Both the position numbers and the translations under genes were made by a program. This document shows positions 25,502 to 34,502 of a DNA stretch of 64,000 nucleotides, piece after piece. The DNA is taken from positions 6,621-70,620 of the forward strand of contig CAYNPO010000018.1 of the NCBI GenBank assembly GCA_964399165.1, in the 5' to 3' direction. The stretch comes from UBA6144 sp964399165. Its GTDB lineage: Bacteria > Bdellovibrionota > Bacteriovoracia > Bacteriovoracales > Bacteriovoracaceae. The notes below the pieces were generated by a model that searched no databases, was not told the DNA's origin, and worked only from the letters and a program-made list of their open reading frames with translations. How positions within the stretch are numbered: position 1 is the stretch's first letter; each line of letters opens with the position of its first letter.

Positions 25502-26584
25502 GTGAAACGCTTGGTTCATTCCTTGGGTCTGGGTCTTCTGTGCCTATCCCTTAACTCACTCGCCAACGATCGCGATGGCGGCAATGGCACAGGCGGCGGC
25601 GGCGGTGTATGCGAGAACAACATCTGCCAGACGCTGGCGCAGGCGGGAATGATCCCGGGGCGCCCCCGTTCCGTGGAGGCCATCAGCGCGGCCACGGCCC
25701 AGGAAGTCGAGGCGATCCTATCCAAGCTTCTAGTTTCACCTTACTTAAAGAGGTATCTCCGGAACAAAACGCTACGCCGATTGAGCGAGTTTAATGTCAT
25801 CTCGGACCCGGCACAAGTCGGTGAAGAACAGCGCCGCGAGATCAATCGCATCCGGAGCAGCTACGAGCGAGTGCTGGGCGCCGGGCAAGTTCCAAACACC
25901 TTCACCGTTTTCGCTTACTCCACTCTCCGATACGGGAATATTCCCTGCAGGGCGCTTGATCCCAAGACCACGCTCTTACCCGCCTTCTTCCAGCTGAATA
26001 CCCGGGGGCAAGCGCTCATCCTCATCCACGAGGCGCTTTACCTGTGCCAAGACGAAAACGACCTGGCCTCCGTGCTTGAAATCGACCGCGAACTGCTCAA
26101 GCAACTTGAAGCGGTGGAGGCTAATGCCTCCAGGGCCGAGTCTGAACGCGTCTACGTGGATCGGCTCCCCCTCATCGTGGCCCTGGGTGCACTCAAAGCT
26201 CCAAGTGAAATTAACCTCACGCAATTGTCTGATGAAATCCTGCTCTCAGCACAATGGCGCCTGGGACGGTCGATTCGGACCGTCGACCTCTGTGACGACG
26301 CAATAGATCCATCCCTCGCGACCACTGTCTGCTACTTCTACAACGGCGCTGCGCTCTATACCTCTCCTCTGCGGGCCGAGATCACCGCTCTCCACAGATT
26401 CTCTGGGGGGCATGCTGGGTTCCTTCTGAGGGAATCTCGGTTGCATCGCCGCTCCACCCGTTGCAATTCCACCGGAAGTACCTTTGCATGGTTGAACGAC
26501 GAGTCGCGATACATTGTGACTTCTTGCGGAACAGGTCCGACTTCCTACAATGCGTACTACATGTACCTCGTCAGAATGCCCTGA
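25502..26584 (+). CDS. Secreted protein of unknown function
   Basis: The 360-residue product begins at a GTG after TTGGAGGT with a signal peptide (MKRLVHSLGLGLLCLSLNSLA) followed by a Gly-rich Asp/Asn spacer and paired cysteines (CENNIC). The middle contains ALILIHEALYLCQDEND, where HEA is a partial zinc-like motif without the second His, so protease activity is doubtful. Later cysteines occur in CDDAIDP, TVCYF, RCNS and TSCGTG. The spacer style occurs in bdellovibrio secreted proteins. No family is recognised. The gene lies opposite the TIGR02147 regulator. Confidence 0.78.
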   Translation: MKRLVHSLGLGLLCLSLNSLANDRDGGNGTGGGGGVCENNICQTLAQAGMIPGRPRSVEAISAATAQEVEAILSKLLVSPYLKRYLRNKTLRRLSEFNVISDPAQVGEEQRREINRIRSSYERVLGAGQVPNTFTVFAYSTLRYGNIPCRALDPKTTLLPAFFQLNTRGQALILIHEALYLCQDENDLASVLEIDRELLKQLEAVEANASRAESERVYVDRLPLIVALGALKAPSEINLTQLSDEILLSAQWRLGRSIRTVDLCDDAIDPSLATTVCYFYNGAALYTSPLRAEITALHRFSGGHAGFLLRESRLHRRSTRCNSTGSTFAWLNDESRYIVTSCGTGPTSYNAYYMYLVRMP

Positions 26585-26618
26585 GTCGCCCCCGGCCCGC
26601 ACGGAAGCGGGCTTCCCC

Positions 26619-26966
26619 TCAATCCTTGAACCTCGTCACTTCGAACTCATTCCCCCACGGATCCGCCATCACATAGCTCTTCCCGTCCGGGTGGTCGGCG
26701 ATGTCCACCACCACCCGTGCTCCAAGCCCCAAGGCCTTCGCCTTCGCCGGTTCCAGCTCGGCATCGGGGAATTCGAAGACCGGCACAAAGTTGGAACGGT
26801 TCTTCGCCACGGAGAAGCCTTCCTCCCACAGCAACCCGAAATTGATGTTCTGGCACTTGAACTCAGACCAGTAAGCGGAACGCTTGGGTGGCTTGGTCCC
26901 GAAGAAGCCTTCCCAAAAAACCACCGCGGCATCCATGTCGGCAACCTTGAGGTAGGCCGTCCGCAT
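26619..26966 (-). CDS. VOC (glyoxalase/bleomycin-resistance) family protein
   Basis: The 115-residue protein has the paired beta-alpha-beta-beta-beta modules of the VOC fold: MRTAYLKVADMDAAVVFWEG, SEFKCQNINFGLL, then VPVFEFPDAELEPAKAKALG and VADPWGNEFEV-type ending DPWGNEFEVTRF. The final DP-GN-E strand normally gives a metal ligand or substrate contact. The reaction is not predictable. A GTG two codons upstream overlaps the trpS stop and is an alternative start; either way it is cotranscribed with trpS. Confidence 0.85.
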   Translation of the reverse strand: MRTAYLKVADMDAAVVFWEGFFGTKPPKRSAYWSEFKCQNINFGLLWEEGFSVAKNRSNFVPVFEFPDAELEPAKAKALGLGARVVVDIADHPDGKSYVMADPWGNEFEVTRFKD

Positions 26967-26968
26967 TC

Positions 26969-27994
26969 TCACCGCAGGAGCCCCACGGTCTTATAGACGT
27001 TGTCGAGGGTCACGCGGGCCCGTTCCTGGGCGCGATCGGCGCCAGATTTCATCAGCGCATCCAAGTGCCCCTTGTCCCCCATGAGCCGCGCGTACTCCGC
27101 CTGCACCGGCCTCAAGGTTTCCACCACCAACTCCGCCAAAGCCACCTTGAGATGCCCGTACATTTTCCCGTCGAACTCCGCCTCTACCTGGGCCATGCTT
27201 TTCTCCGACAACACGGAGTAGATGGTCATGAGATTGGAGAGCCCCGGCTTGTTCTCGAGGTCATACTTCACCTCGGTGCCCGAGTCGGTCTCGGCGGACT
27301 TGATCTTCTTCTCGATCTTTTTCGGGTCGTCGATGACGGAGACGAAGTTCTTCTCGTTTTCGTCGGACTTAGACATCTTCTTCTTCGGGTCTTGCAGAGA
27401 CATCACGCGCGCACCCTGTTTACCAATGTAAGCGTCAGGCAGCACGAACACGTCCTGGTCAAATCCGTTCTCCACGGTTTTTGAAGGGCGCCCATAACGG
27501 TTGGCGAAAAATCCCACAATGTCGCGGCAGAGCTCCAGGTGCTGCCGCTGGTCCTCACCAACGGGTACTAGGTGAGCGCGATAGAGTAGGATGTCCGCGG
27601 CCATGAGCACGGGGTAGGTGAAGAGGCCTGCATTGATGTTCTGGGCGTGCTTCTCCGACTTGTCCTTGAACTGGGTCATCCGGTTAAGGTAGCCCATGGG
27701 CGTGAGGCAGGTCAGGATCCAGGCGAGTTCGGCGTGTTCGTGCACGTGGGACTGCACGAAGATGGTGTTCTTGACCGGGTCGAGTCCGAGGGCAAGGTAC
27801 TGGGCGAAGAAACTGTACGTGCGCTCCCGCAGGACCTTGGGATCCTGGTGCACGGTGAGCGCGTGCAGATCCGCCAAGAAGTAGAGGCAGTCATACTCTT
27901 CCTGCAACTTGCGCCAGTTGTTGATGGCCCCGATGTAGTTGCCCAGGGTGAGATCGCCGGTGACGGTGCTGCCGCTCAGGATGGTCTTTTTCAT
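26969..27994 (-). CDS. trpS: Tryptophanyl-tRNA synthetase
   Basis: The 341-residue class I synthetase charges tRNA-Trp. The HIGH-type motif is GDLTLGNYIGA (about residues 11-21), the Trp pocket includes CLTPMGYLNRMTQFKDKS, and the signature loop is KKKMSKSDEN. The N-terminal SGSTVTGDL differs from the commoner GIQPSGEL spelling but keeps the catalytic residues. Start MKKTILSG at 27994 fits the family; 12 upstream codons are unsupported. It leads a two-gene unit with the VOC protein. Confidence 0.96.
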   Translation of the reverse strand: MKKTILSGSTVTGDLTLGNYIGAINNWRKLQEEYDCLYFLADLHALTVHQDPKVLRERTYSFFAQYLALGLDPVKNTIFVQSHVHEHAELAWILTCLTPMGYLNRMTQFKDKSEKHAQNINAGLFTYPVLMAADILLYRAHLVPVGEDQRQHLELCRDIVGFFANRYGRPSKTVENGFDQDVFVLPDAYIGKQGARVMSLQDPKKKMSKSDENEKNFVSVIDDPKKIEKKIKSAETDSGTEVKYDLENKPGLSNLMTIYSVLSEKSMAQVEAEFDGKMYGHLKVALAELVVETLRPVQAEYARLMGDKGHLDALMKSGADRAQERARVTLDNVYKTVGLLR

Positions 27995-28098
27995 GGATTG
28001 AGTATATCGGGCGTCAGGAAAGTTGGGCAAATGTAAAGGAACCGTAACAACCTAGGATTTAAGTCACGGGTCTGGGATTTACGACCGAGAATGCTCCC

Positions 28099-30270
28099 AT
28101 GAACCCACGTTGCGATGATTCCGACGACATTCAAATCCAGGCCGAGTTTGAACTCGGGAGACGTCTGGGGGCGGGAAGCCTAGCGCACATCGCCCTGTTC
28201 GCAGTGGTCTATGTCGCGACCGCTTTTGCCCATGACTTCCCCCGGGGCATGGCCGCGGCCGGTGTGGCGCTGGTCGTCGCAAGCTTGCTCCGTCTGGGCC
28301 TGAGCCTGAGACAGGAGGCGTTCTACCCCGCCCACCGGCGCACCTGGATGTGGGCCTTCGACGCTTTACTGGTCTTCACCGCCATGATTTGGGGCGGTCT
28401 TGGACTGTGCGCACTGCATTTCTATGGTGTGGTCAGCCAGCCCACCTCCATCGTTCTTCTGGTGGTCAGCGGGATCTCTGCCGGCGCCGCCAACTCTCTG
28501 ACCCCTTGCCGCCACCGGGCCTGGCTGTTCATCGCCATCACTCTGGGAATCCCCTTCCTGGGATTGGTTTCGGACTCCCAAGCCACCAACTACCCCTTCG
28601 CCGTCATATTCTCGGTCTTCGCCGGTTTTCTGGGCCTCCAAGTTAAAGGGCAGAACGAGGTGTATCGCGAGCTTCTTCGCACCACCAAGAAGGCCAAAGA
28701 ACAGAGAAGCGAGATTGAGAAGGCACTTGCCGTGGCAGAAGCAGCCACCCAATCTAAATCCGAGTTCCTTGCTAACATGAGCCACGAAATCCGCACTCCC
28801 ATGAACGGCGTGATCGGCATGTGCGACCTGCTGCTCTCTGAATCTCCCACGCCAACGCAGGCGGCGCGCCTCTCGATCATTCAAGGTTGCGGCAACACCC
28901 TCCTCACTTTGCTCAATGAGATTCTGGATTACTCCAAGCTTGAGGCCAATAAAATCGTTTTGGAGAATGAACCCTTCAATCCGAGGCAGGTGGCCCTGGA
29001 GACAGTGGAACTTTTCGCCACGAAGGCCTCCGAGCGCGGGCTCCTCCTCCGACTGGAGCCAGCACCTGGGGGTTTCCCCCAATGGCTCATGGGTGACTCC
29101 ATGCGCTTCCGCCAAGTGCTCGCCAACCTCGTGGGGAACGCTGTGAAGTTCACCGAACGCGGGGAAGTGGTGGTGAGCACGACAGTCTCGCCTATGGACG
29201 ATGGTCGCGTGCGCCTGGAAGTACGCGTTCGCGACACCGGCATCGGAATCGAGGCGGATGCTTTGCCACGCCTCTTCCACTCCTTCACCCAGGCCGACGC
29301 CTCCACGACCCGCAAGTACGGGGGCACGGGACTGGGCCTCACCATTAGCAAAGGGCTTTGCGAGAAGATGGGCGGCGGCATCGACGTGGAAAGCCGACCT
29401 GGCGAGGGGTCCGTTTTCTGCTTCCACCTCTCGCTGGGTGAGGTGCCGGCCCACGCTGCGCCCATGCCCAGTCCGGTCAAGAGCGTGGACCCCCACATGG
29501 CGGCCAAGCTTCCCCAACGCATCCTGGTGGCCGAAGACAACCGGGTCAACCAGCAGGTGATCACCGGCTTCCTGGGAAAACTTGGGTACGCCGCGGACAT
29601 CGCGGAGGACGGTCTGCAAGTGCTCGAGCGGGTTGCCCAAGTCCGCTACGACCTCATACTCATGGACTGCCACATGCCACAAATGGATGGATTCGAGGCA
29701 ACCCGCGAGATCTGCCGCCGGTACGCCCCTGGCGATCGTCCCAAGATCATCGCCGTGACAGCGAGCCGCCAACGGGAAGACATGGAGAAATGTTTGGCCA
29801 GCGGCATGGACGGTTTCGTGGGCAAGCCCGTCCAGGTACGGGAGTTGGTGGCGGTGTTGGAACGCTTCGCCTCTGTCGTGCCCGCTCCCGCGCATCCAAC
29901 GGATACGGCGTCATCCGGAGCTACGTCCTCCTTCGATGTGAGGCAGCTGCGCGCCAACTACCGAGGCATGGAAGACGCGCTCCCCGAGACTGTGGAACAT
30001 TTTCTCGCGCAAGCGCCCCGCATGCTGGAGGAGATCCAGCGGGCGGTTGAGGAGTCGTCTCCCCGACGCCTCCAACTGGCCGCTCATGCTTTCCGCGGGG
30101 CCCTAATGAATTTTTACGCCGCCCCAGCTGCCTCCCTCGCATGGGAACTCGAGCAGATGGCGGAGAGCCCACGCTTGGAGCGAGGACGCGAAATCTATGT
30201 CGCCTTAGCAACCGAAACAGCCAGTTTATCTGAAGCCCTGAGGAAACTCCTGGGCGAGGAGGTCGCATGA
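28099..30270 (+). CDS. Membrane hybrid histidine kinase with receiver and HPt domains
   Basis: The 723-residue protein has an N-terminal membrane block of five to six helices (residues 28-180) with no periplasmic domain, so it may sense membrane or cytoplasmic state. Then come HisKA (NMSHEIRTPMNG, His229), HATPase (NLVGNAVKF, DTGIGI, GGTGLGL), a receiver (AEDNRVNQQ, Asp523 in LMDCHMPQMDG) and a C-terminal HPt domain with AAHAFRGALMNF, His663. The HPt motif has Arg where Lys is usual (HxFRG). It overlaps the next gene by ATGA and surely works with it. Confidence 0.95.
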   Translation: MNPRCDDSDDIQIQAEFELGRRLGAGSLAHIALFAVVYVATAFAHDFPRGMAAAGVALVVASLLRLGLSLRQEAFYPAHRRTWMWAFDALLVFTAMIWGGLGLCALHFYGVVSQPTSIVLLVVSGISAGAANSLTPCRHRAWLFIAITLGIPFLGLVSDSQATNYPFAVIFSVFAGFLGLQVKGQNEVYRELLRTTKKAKEQRSEIEKALAVAEAATQSKSEFLANMSHEIRTPMNGVIGMCDLLLSESPTPTQAARLSIIQGCGNTLLTLLNEILDYSKLEANKIVLENEPFNPRQVALETVELFATKASERGLLLRLEPAPGGFPQWLMGDSMRFRQVLANLVGNAVKFTERGEVVVSTTVSPMDDGRVRLEVRVRDTGIGIEADALPRLFHSFTQADASTTRKYGGTGLGLTISKGLCEKMGGGIDVESRPGEGSVFCFHLSLGEVPAHAAPMPSPVKSVDPHMAAKLPQRILVAEDNRVNQQVITGFLGKLGYAADIAEDGLQVLERVAQVRYDLILMDCHMPQMDGFEATREICRRYAPGDRPKIIAVTASRQREDMEKCLASGMDGFVGKPVQVRELVAVLERFASVVPAPAHPTDTASSGATSSFDVRQLRANYRGMEDALPETVEHFLAQAPRMLEEIQRAVEESSPRRLQLAAHAFRGALMNFYAAPAASLAWELEQMAESPRLERGREIYVALATETASLSEALRKLLGEEVA

Positions 30271-30926
30271 GCGCGCAAAAAACCGTCTTGATCGTGGATG
30301 ACAGCGAGTTCGACCGCGCCTTGTTGGTACGCGCCCTGGAGCGCAAGACCGACTGTCGGACGCTCGTGGCCGCCGACGGCGAACAGTGCCTGGCGGCCCT
30401 CGAAGCAGGAAAGGTGGACTTGGTTTTGATGGACATCCTCATGCCCGGGGCCTACGGCACCCATCTCCTGAAACTGATCCGCGAGAAGCACAATCCCATC
30501 GAACTGCCAGTAATCATGATCACGGCCAAAGGCGACGCCGCTGACATCGTAGGGGCCCTCCAGCTAGGGGCCAACGACTATATCATCAAGCCGGTGAACT
30601 TCGAGGTGGCCGTCTCCCGTATCTCCACCCATCTGCGCATAGCCGAGCTTTCGTCCGAAATGGCGCGGCTCCAGGAGATCGCCTCTCTCCACGCCATGGT
30701 GACCACCTACAACCATGAAATCAACAACCCCTTGGCCATCGCTCTGGGCGGATTGGAGCAACTCCGCAGGACCGTCCCCTTGGAAGTCCGTGAGGAAGTC
30801 ATGCGGGCCGAAGCCGCCATGTGGCGCATCGCTCAGATCGTGAAGAAGATCCAGGAAGTGACCCAAGCGGGCAAGGTTCAGCTGGAGCCCTACGTGGGAT
30901 CCACGCGCATGGTGAAGCTCACATAA
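30267..30926 (+). CDS. Receiver protein fused to a DHp-like helix pair without ATPase domain
   Basis: The 219-residue protein has a complete receiver domain (DDSEFDR, Asp56 in LVLMDILMPG, Thr in MITAKG, Lys in YIIKPV). Residues 125-205 then form two long helices with an H-box HAMVTTYNHEINNPLAIALG (His150) like the dimerisation/phosphotransfer domain of NtrB-type kinases. The frame stops where an ATP-binding domain would begin. It may be a phosphate sink, a dimerising adaptor or a substrate phosphorylated in trans by the kinase it overlaps. Confidence 0.9.
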   Translation: MSAQKTVLIVDDSEFDRALLVRALERKTDCRTLVAADGEQCLAALEAGKVDLVLMDILMPGAYGTHLLKLIREKHNPIELPVIMITAKGDAADIVGALQLGANDYIIKPVNFEVAVSRISTHLRIAELSSEMARLQEIASLHAMVTTYNHEINNPLAIALGGLEQLRRTVPLEVREEVMRAEAAMWRIAQIVKKIQEVTQAGKVQLEPYVGSTRMVKLT

Positions 30927-30936
30927 AAACCGGCGT

Positions 30937-31407
30937 TCAAGCCACTCTCAGCTCGTTCCTCACGTCCTTGACGCCATCCAAGCTTTCCACGCAAGCTTCG
31001 GCCGCGCGCTTGGTCCCCCGGTCTGAAACCATGCCCGTGAGGACCACTATTCCGTTCTCCACTGACACCTCGATGTCACTGGCGTCAACATAGCGGTCGA
31101 GATGAAGCGCCTCACAAGCCTCCTCGCGGATGCGTTGGTCCGAGCGTCGCCAGCCCTTGGGGCCCTTCCCAGCGTGATCGCCCCAAGGACGGTTCCACTG
31201 ATGGGCGTAATCGTGGGTCAGGTAATCATTCCCATAGCCCCCCAGCCCGCCGCTCTCGGAAAGTCCGAAGCTAATGTGGTCGCTGGTCACTAGTCCCGGG
31301 CCCGTCCCGGTTTCTCCGAAGGAGTGGGCCACCCCACTGCGTGCGGAATCCCGCTCACCGGGGCCCCTTCCATATCCAAAACGCTGCTCAGGAATGTCTC
31401 GACGCAT
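30937..31407 (-). CDS. BON-domain protein with Gly/Arg-rich N-terminus
   Basis: The 156-residue product lacks a signal peptide. Residues 1-80 are Gly/Tyr/Arg/Asp-rich and disordered (RFGYGRGPGERDSARSG, GYGNDYLTHDY, a WNRPWGD patch). Residues 85-156 form one BON domain: RIREEACEALHLDRYVDASDI, then VENGIVVLTGMVSDRGTKR and VESLDGVKDVRNEL. This two-part build is common among stress-associated BON proteins of soil bacteria. AAGGAGC precedes the ATG. It lies downstream of the transporter on the same strand. Confidence 0.88.
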   Translation of the reverse strand: MRRDIPEQRFGYGRGPGERDSARSGVAHSFGETGTGPGLVTSDHISFGLSESGGLGGYGNDYLTHDYAHQWNRPWGDHAGKGPKGWRRSDQRIREEACEALHLDRYVDASDIEVSVENGIVVLTGMVSDRGTKRAAEACVESLDGVKDVRNELRVA

Positions 31408-31445
31408 ACAGGCTCCTTGGTTGCCCAGCCGTAGGAACCCCCATG

Positions 31446-31474
31446 ATAAAAGCAGTCCCTTTCGTACAAAAGGG
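31446..31474 (-). terminator. Possible weak terminator between the transporter and BON genes
   Basis: CCCTTT and AAAGGG (31457-31462 and 31469-31474) can pair around a six-base loop and, on the minus strand, a short T-run follows after ACTGC. The stem is AT/GC mixed and short. Confidence 0.3.
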
Positions 31475-31488
31475 TCCTTCTCTTACGT

Positions 31489-32718
31489 TTAACGGATGAC
31501 CAACCAACCCACCGCGCCCATGAGGACCGCTGCCGACAAGAAAACGGCCGTCAAGGCCCGGGCGAAGCTGCCTCCCCCGAGTGTCCAGGCAATGCCAACC
31601 TTGGCCAACAGGCTCGCCACCGCCGCTAACAGGACGGCTACCACGGCCGCTTCCGCGGACAACTTGCCCTGCACCCACATGGTCGCGGTGGCCAAGGACA
31701 CACCGTGGAGTTCGAAGGACCCGGTTACAAAAGAGACGGCGTAAGTCGCGCCCTCACCCAACCACAGCTCCGCCAGAGAGACGCAGGCCAGGATCCCACC
31801 CAACAGGAACGCCAGCCGGAATACGCCTCTCCAATCCAAGGGAGAGCGCAGAGCGAGTCCCGTCACTCCCTGGGCCTTCCGGGATGAGAGGACAGCGCCC
31901 ACGCCGCACACGAGGATTCCCACCGCTACGGCCGGAGCCACTCTTAAAGCCAGCGGCGGAGACACCAACCCCACCACGAAAATCAAGGCCAGGAACGCGG
32001 CGATCTTTGCGGCAAGGGTCGACGTGAGGAGGGCCCGCGAAGCCTGGGGGTTCTCCCTCGCCCTGCGGGAGGTGGAGACCGTCACGGCCGTGCTGGACAC
32101 CAGACCCCCGAGAAGTCCCGCCACCAGAGCCCCCCGCTTTTCTCCCACCATCTTCACAAGTACATAGCTGCAGAACTCCACAGACGCGAGGGTCAAGACG
32201 AGCAACCCAAACTTGCGAGGATTAAAGATGCCCCAGGGGTCGACGACTTTATCAGGCACCAGGTTCACCACGGCCACACCTCCGAGCAACAGCAGCAAGG
32301 CGGCTTCCAACTCGGAGGGCTTGATGGTCCGGGTGAAGCGGTGAAGTGCGGACTTGGAGAAGAGGATCACCGCCACGATGGGCCCAAGCATGGCGGAAAG
32401 GGCCGGCTCACGGTGCGAGGCATAGCCAAGGCAGAAGACGATGCCCGCGGCGAACTCCGTGGTAAGTCCCCGGTCCTGGTCTCCCCCGGGCATGCGCGCG
32501 GTTGTGAAGTAGGACACGAGGATCAATCCGAGCGCAAAAAGCGTGATGAGCGCGGCGAACCAGGGGTTACCGAGGCCTCCCGCCACCGCTCCCAACAAGC
32601 TGATGAGCAGCAGCGTGCGCACCCCGATGGCCTTCTTGTCTGGATGGGCCTTCTCCCGCTCGATGCCCACGAGGAGTCCAATGACGAGCGAGATGAGGTA
32701 GGGTTGCCAGGTCGACAC
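31489..32718 (-). CDS. MgtC/SapB-DUF4010 family membrane protein
   Basis: The 409-residue integral membrane protein starts at a GTG after GGAGGA. The N-terminal part (LISLVIGLLVGIEREKAHPD, GVRTLLLISLLGAVAGGL, EFAAGIVFCLGYA) is the MgtC/SapB domain, with the conserved GxxR-type GIER. The larger C-terminal part (KFGLLVLTLASVEFCSYVLV, GLLGGLVSSTAVTVS, AKVGIAWTLGGGSF) is DUF4010. About twelve membrane helices are visible. These proteins are linked to Mg homeostasis or mechanosensing, without an established substrate. It may be cotranscribed with the BON gene. Confidence 0.92.
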   Translation of the reverse strand: MSTWQPYLISLVIGLLVGIEREKAHPDKKAIGVRTLLLISLLGAVAGGLGNPWFAALITLFALGLILVSYFTTARMPGGDQDRGLTTEFAAGIVFCLGYASHREPALSAMLGPIVAVILFSKSALHRFTRTIKPSELEAALLLLLGGVAVVNLVPDKVVDPWGIFNPRKFGLLVLTLASVEFCSYVLVKMVGEKRGALVAGLLGGLVSSTAVTVSTSRRARENPQASRALLTSTLAAKIAAFLALIFVVGLVSPPLALRVAPAVAVGILVCGVGAVLSSRKAQGVTGLALRSPLDWRGVFRLAFLLGGILACVSLAELWLGEGATYAVSFVTGSFELHGVSLATATMWVQGKLSAEAAVVAVLLAAVASLLAKVGIAWTLGGGSFARALTAVFLSAAVLMGAVGWLVIR

Positions 32719-32840
32719 GGTTCCTCCACAAACAATTTATGCCACCGAAAGAAGCGTGTGACCTGGACAAACCCGCGATCACTAAGATTATGAAACCTAG
32801 GGCATGACCGCCCACCCAATGGACGAGCACCGGCGGAAAT

Positions 32841-32864
32841 AAAAAAGGGCCCCAAAAGGGGCCC
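32841..32864 (-). terminator. Intrinsic terminator of tRNA-fMet
   Basis: On the minus strand GGGCCCC-TTTT-GGGGCCC forms a 7-bp stem followed by six T, starting 11 bases after the encoded CCA end. Confidence 0.93.
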
Positions 32865-32875
32865 TCTGAAAGTCT

Positions 32876-32952
<77 letters not shown>

Positions 32953-32957
32953 TCAGC

Positions 32958-32986
32958 AAAGTACTGATTTTCCGCGGACTTGTCCA
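32958..32986 (-). promoter_or_regulatory. Promoter of tRNA-fMet
   Basis: On the minus strand TGGACA (32986-32981) and TACTTT (32963-32958) are separated by exactly 17 bases. Only five bases separate the -10 element from the mature tRNA 5' end, so transcription would start at or within a base or two of the tRNA itself. Confidence 0.55.
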
Positions 32987-33081
32987 GGAGATTCCGGAAC
33001 ACCTTTGGTCAGGCACAAACCCCTAATATTCCGTGAGCTCCCACCGAAGAGTTGGTGAGTGTGACGTCCAAAGGAACCTGC

Positions 33082-33396
33082 ATGACCAAGCTCGCCGCCT
33101 CGCTTAGCACTGACCTCGTGTTCAAAGTCGACACGCGGGACATGTCTCCTGCCCAAGTGCGCTTACTCAAGCAGATCCAGACCTTGCTCATCCACACCCT
33201 CACCGCCGAAGAAGAGTCCGAGTATTTCGAGGCGTCCGCTCAGCTCCTGCGCCAGACCGCCCAGCTCATCAAGCACTCCCACTTCCCGGAAGTGAACCGC
33301 GCTGCCATCCCCTACGCCGAGCAGGCCGTGGAGTACGCCATGGAGGCCCTTGGCGAAACCATGGCCGTCGGTTCCCGGGGCGACCTGGACAACTGA
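33082..33396 (+). CDS. Small conserved-looking cytoplasmic protein, function unknown
   Basis: The 104-residue protein starts at an ATG preceded by AAGGAA; codons upstream are unsupported. It is helical and acidic, with segments SPAQVRLLKQIQTLLIHTLT, AEEESEYFEASAQLLRQTAQ and PYAEQAVEYAMEALGE, and no signal or membrane helix. The repeated Glu/Gln heptads suggest a small helical bundle or partner-binding protein. It stands alone between tRNA-fMet and the convergent DUF155 gene, ending 4 bases from it. Confidence 0.75.
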   Translation: MTKLAASLSTDLVFKVDTRDMSPAQVRLLKQIQTLLIHTLTAEEESEYFEASAQLLRQTAQLIKHSHFPEVNRAAIPYAEQAVEYAMEALGETMAVGSRGDLDN

Positions 33397-33400
33397 AATC

Positions 33401-34498
33401 CTAAAACCAGCCCTTGATGAATGGGATCAGCTCCACCGCGATCAACGCGATGATGATGATCTCCAGCCAGTGGCTGCGGCTCTCACTGACACGCGAATGT
33501 AGAAGCTTTGACACCTCGGCCATGTTGCCGAGTTTCTCGTTGATGCTCTTCTGCCAGTCGTTGAACCGGAAGCGGGCGCTGGCGGCGCGGAAGACCGTGG
33601 CGAGATAGAAATCCCCCACCACTTTGAGCGAGTTTTCGACGTTCTCAACCACCTCGGCGATTTCCAAATAAATCCGCCCCGCTTCCTCGGCGTGGCGCGA
33701 GTAGGTGTTGCTGAAGATGCCGGGTCTGGTACCCGCGACGGCCTTATAGAGGGTATCGAGCTTCTCGTCCAACAGGTCGTCGTAGTAGCGCATCTCCAGG
33801 AGCTGGGAGTTGGCGAACTCGATGACGGTGGGCACGTCCATGGAGCCGGAAGGGTCCACCACCAGGGCCGAGTTCCAGTCGATGACGGTGAGGTCGTTCT
33901 CGGCGTACTGGAGCGCCGATTGGCGAAAGGCCTGCCGGAGCGGGGCGGAAAGCTTCTCCTTCGGTTCGGCCATCATGAGGGCGGGCACGTCCACTAACTC
34001 GAAAAGGCGCTGGGCGTCCGCGGGAGCCCCGGCCATCTCTTGCAAATAGTAGATTACGTAGTCTTCGTGGGTGGGCCAGTGGTTGGGCACGGGGATGGCG
34101 GACTTGGCGTCCTGCTGGAAGTCCCGGGATTTTTCCCAGGCCACGCGGTCGAATTCCTGGTCCCGCTCGATCCAGTGGGCGAACTCCACCAGCTCTCCCC
34201 AAGTGGTGCCGGGATCCAGCGGGAGGTGAAAGCAAACGGAAAGCCCCCCATAACGCCACACCCGCAGGTCGATCTCGGCCTGCACGCGCCGGCCGGCGAG
34301 TCCCATTTCGTGGTGGCCCAGGTGAACGGTCAGAGGCTCGTCTGCGATGACCAACGCTTCCTTGCCCGGGCGCTCCAACCGGAAACGCGTGGTGTTCTGC
34401 CGCTGCATGGACTCAGCCGCGCGCGGGATGTCCACCTCCGAGCCGATCTCATAGAAGCGGTAGACCAGGATCTTGCCCTTCAGGATGCTGACCGACAT
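33401..34498 (-). CDS. RMD1/YagE (DUF155) family protein
   Basis: The 365-residue protein has the DUF155 core DWNSALVVDPSGSMDVPTVI and LEMRYYDDLLDEKLDTLYKA (about residues 205-250), then a helical region and a C-terminal membrane anchor HWLEIIIIALIAVELIPF. Relatives in yeast (Rmd1, Rmd8) and bacteria are membrane-tethered proteins of unclear function; one mitochondrial member aids translation. It follows the pseudouridine synthase gene by four bases and closes the scpAB operon. Confidence 0.9.
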   Translation of the reverse strand: MSVSILKGKILVYRFYEIGSEVDIPRAAESMQRQNTTRFRLERPGKEALVIADEPLTVHLGHHEMGLAGRRVQAEIDLRVWRYGGLSVCFHLPLDPGTTWGELVEFAHWIERDQEFDRVAWEKSRDFQQDAKSAIPVPNHWPTHEDYVIYYLQEMAGAPADAQRLFELVDVPALMMAEPKEKLSAPLRQAFRQSALQYAENDLTVIDWNSALVVDPSGSMDVPTVIEFANSQLLEMRYYDDLLDEKLDTLYKAVAGTRPGIFSNTYSRHAEEAGRIYLEIAEVVENVENSLKVVGDFYLATVFRAASARFRFNDWQKSINEKLGNMAEVSKLLHSRVSESRSHWLEIIIIALIAVELIPFIKGWF

Positions 34499-34502
34499 GG
34501 GA

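Noticed and set aside
25502..26584. HEA in LILIHEALYLC as a zinc-protease site
   Set aside because: The second histidine of HExxH is missing and no other ligands are evident.
26595..26612. GCCCGC/GCGGGC hairpin between convergent genes as a terminator
   Set aside because: The stem is real but short and neither strand has a T-run after it.
28366..29895. 509-codon open frame antisense to the hybrid kinase
   Set aside because: It shows no domain or start signal; the opposite strand carries canonical HisKA, HATPase and receiver motifs.
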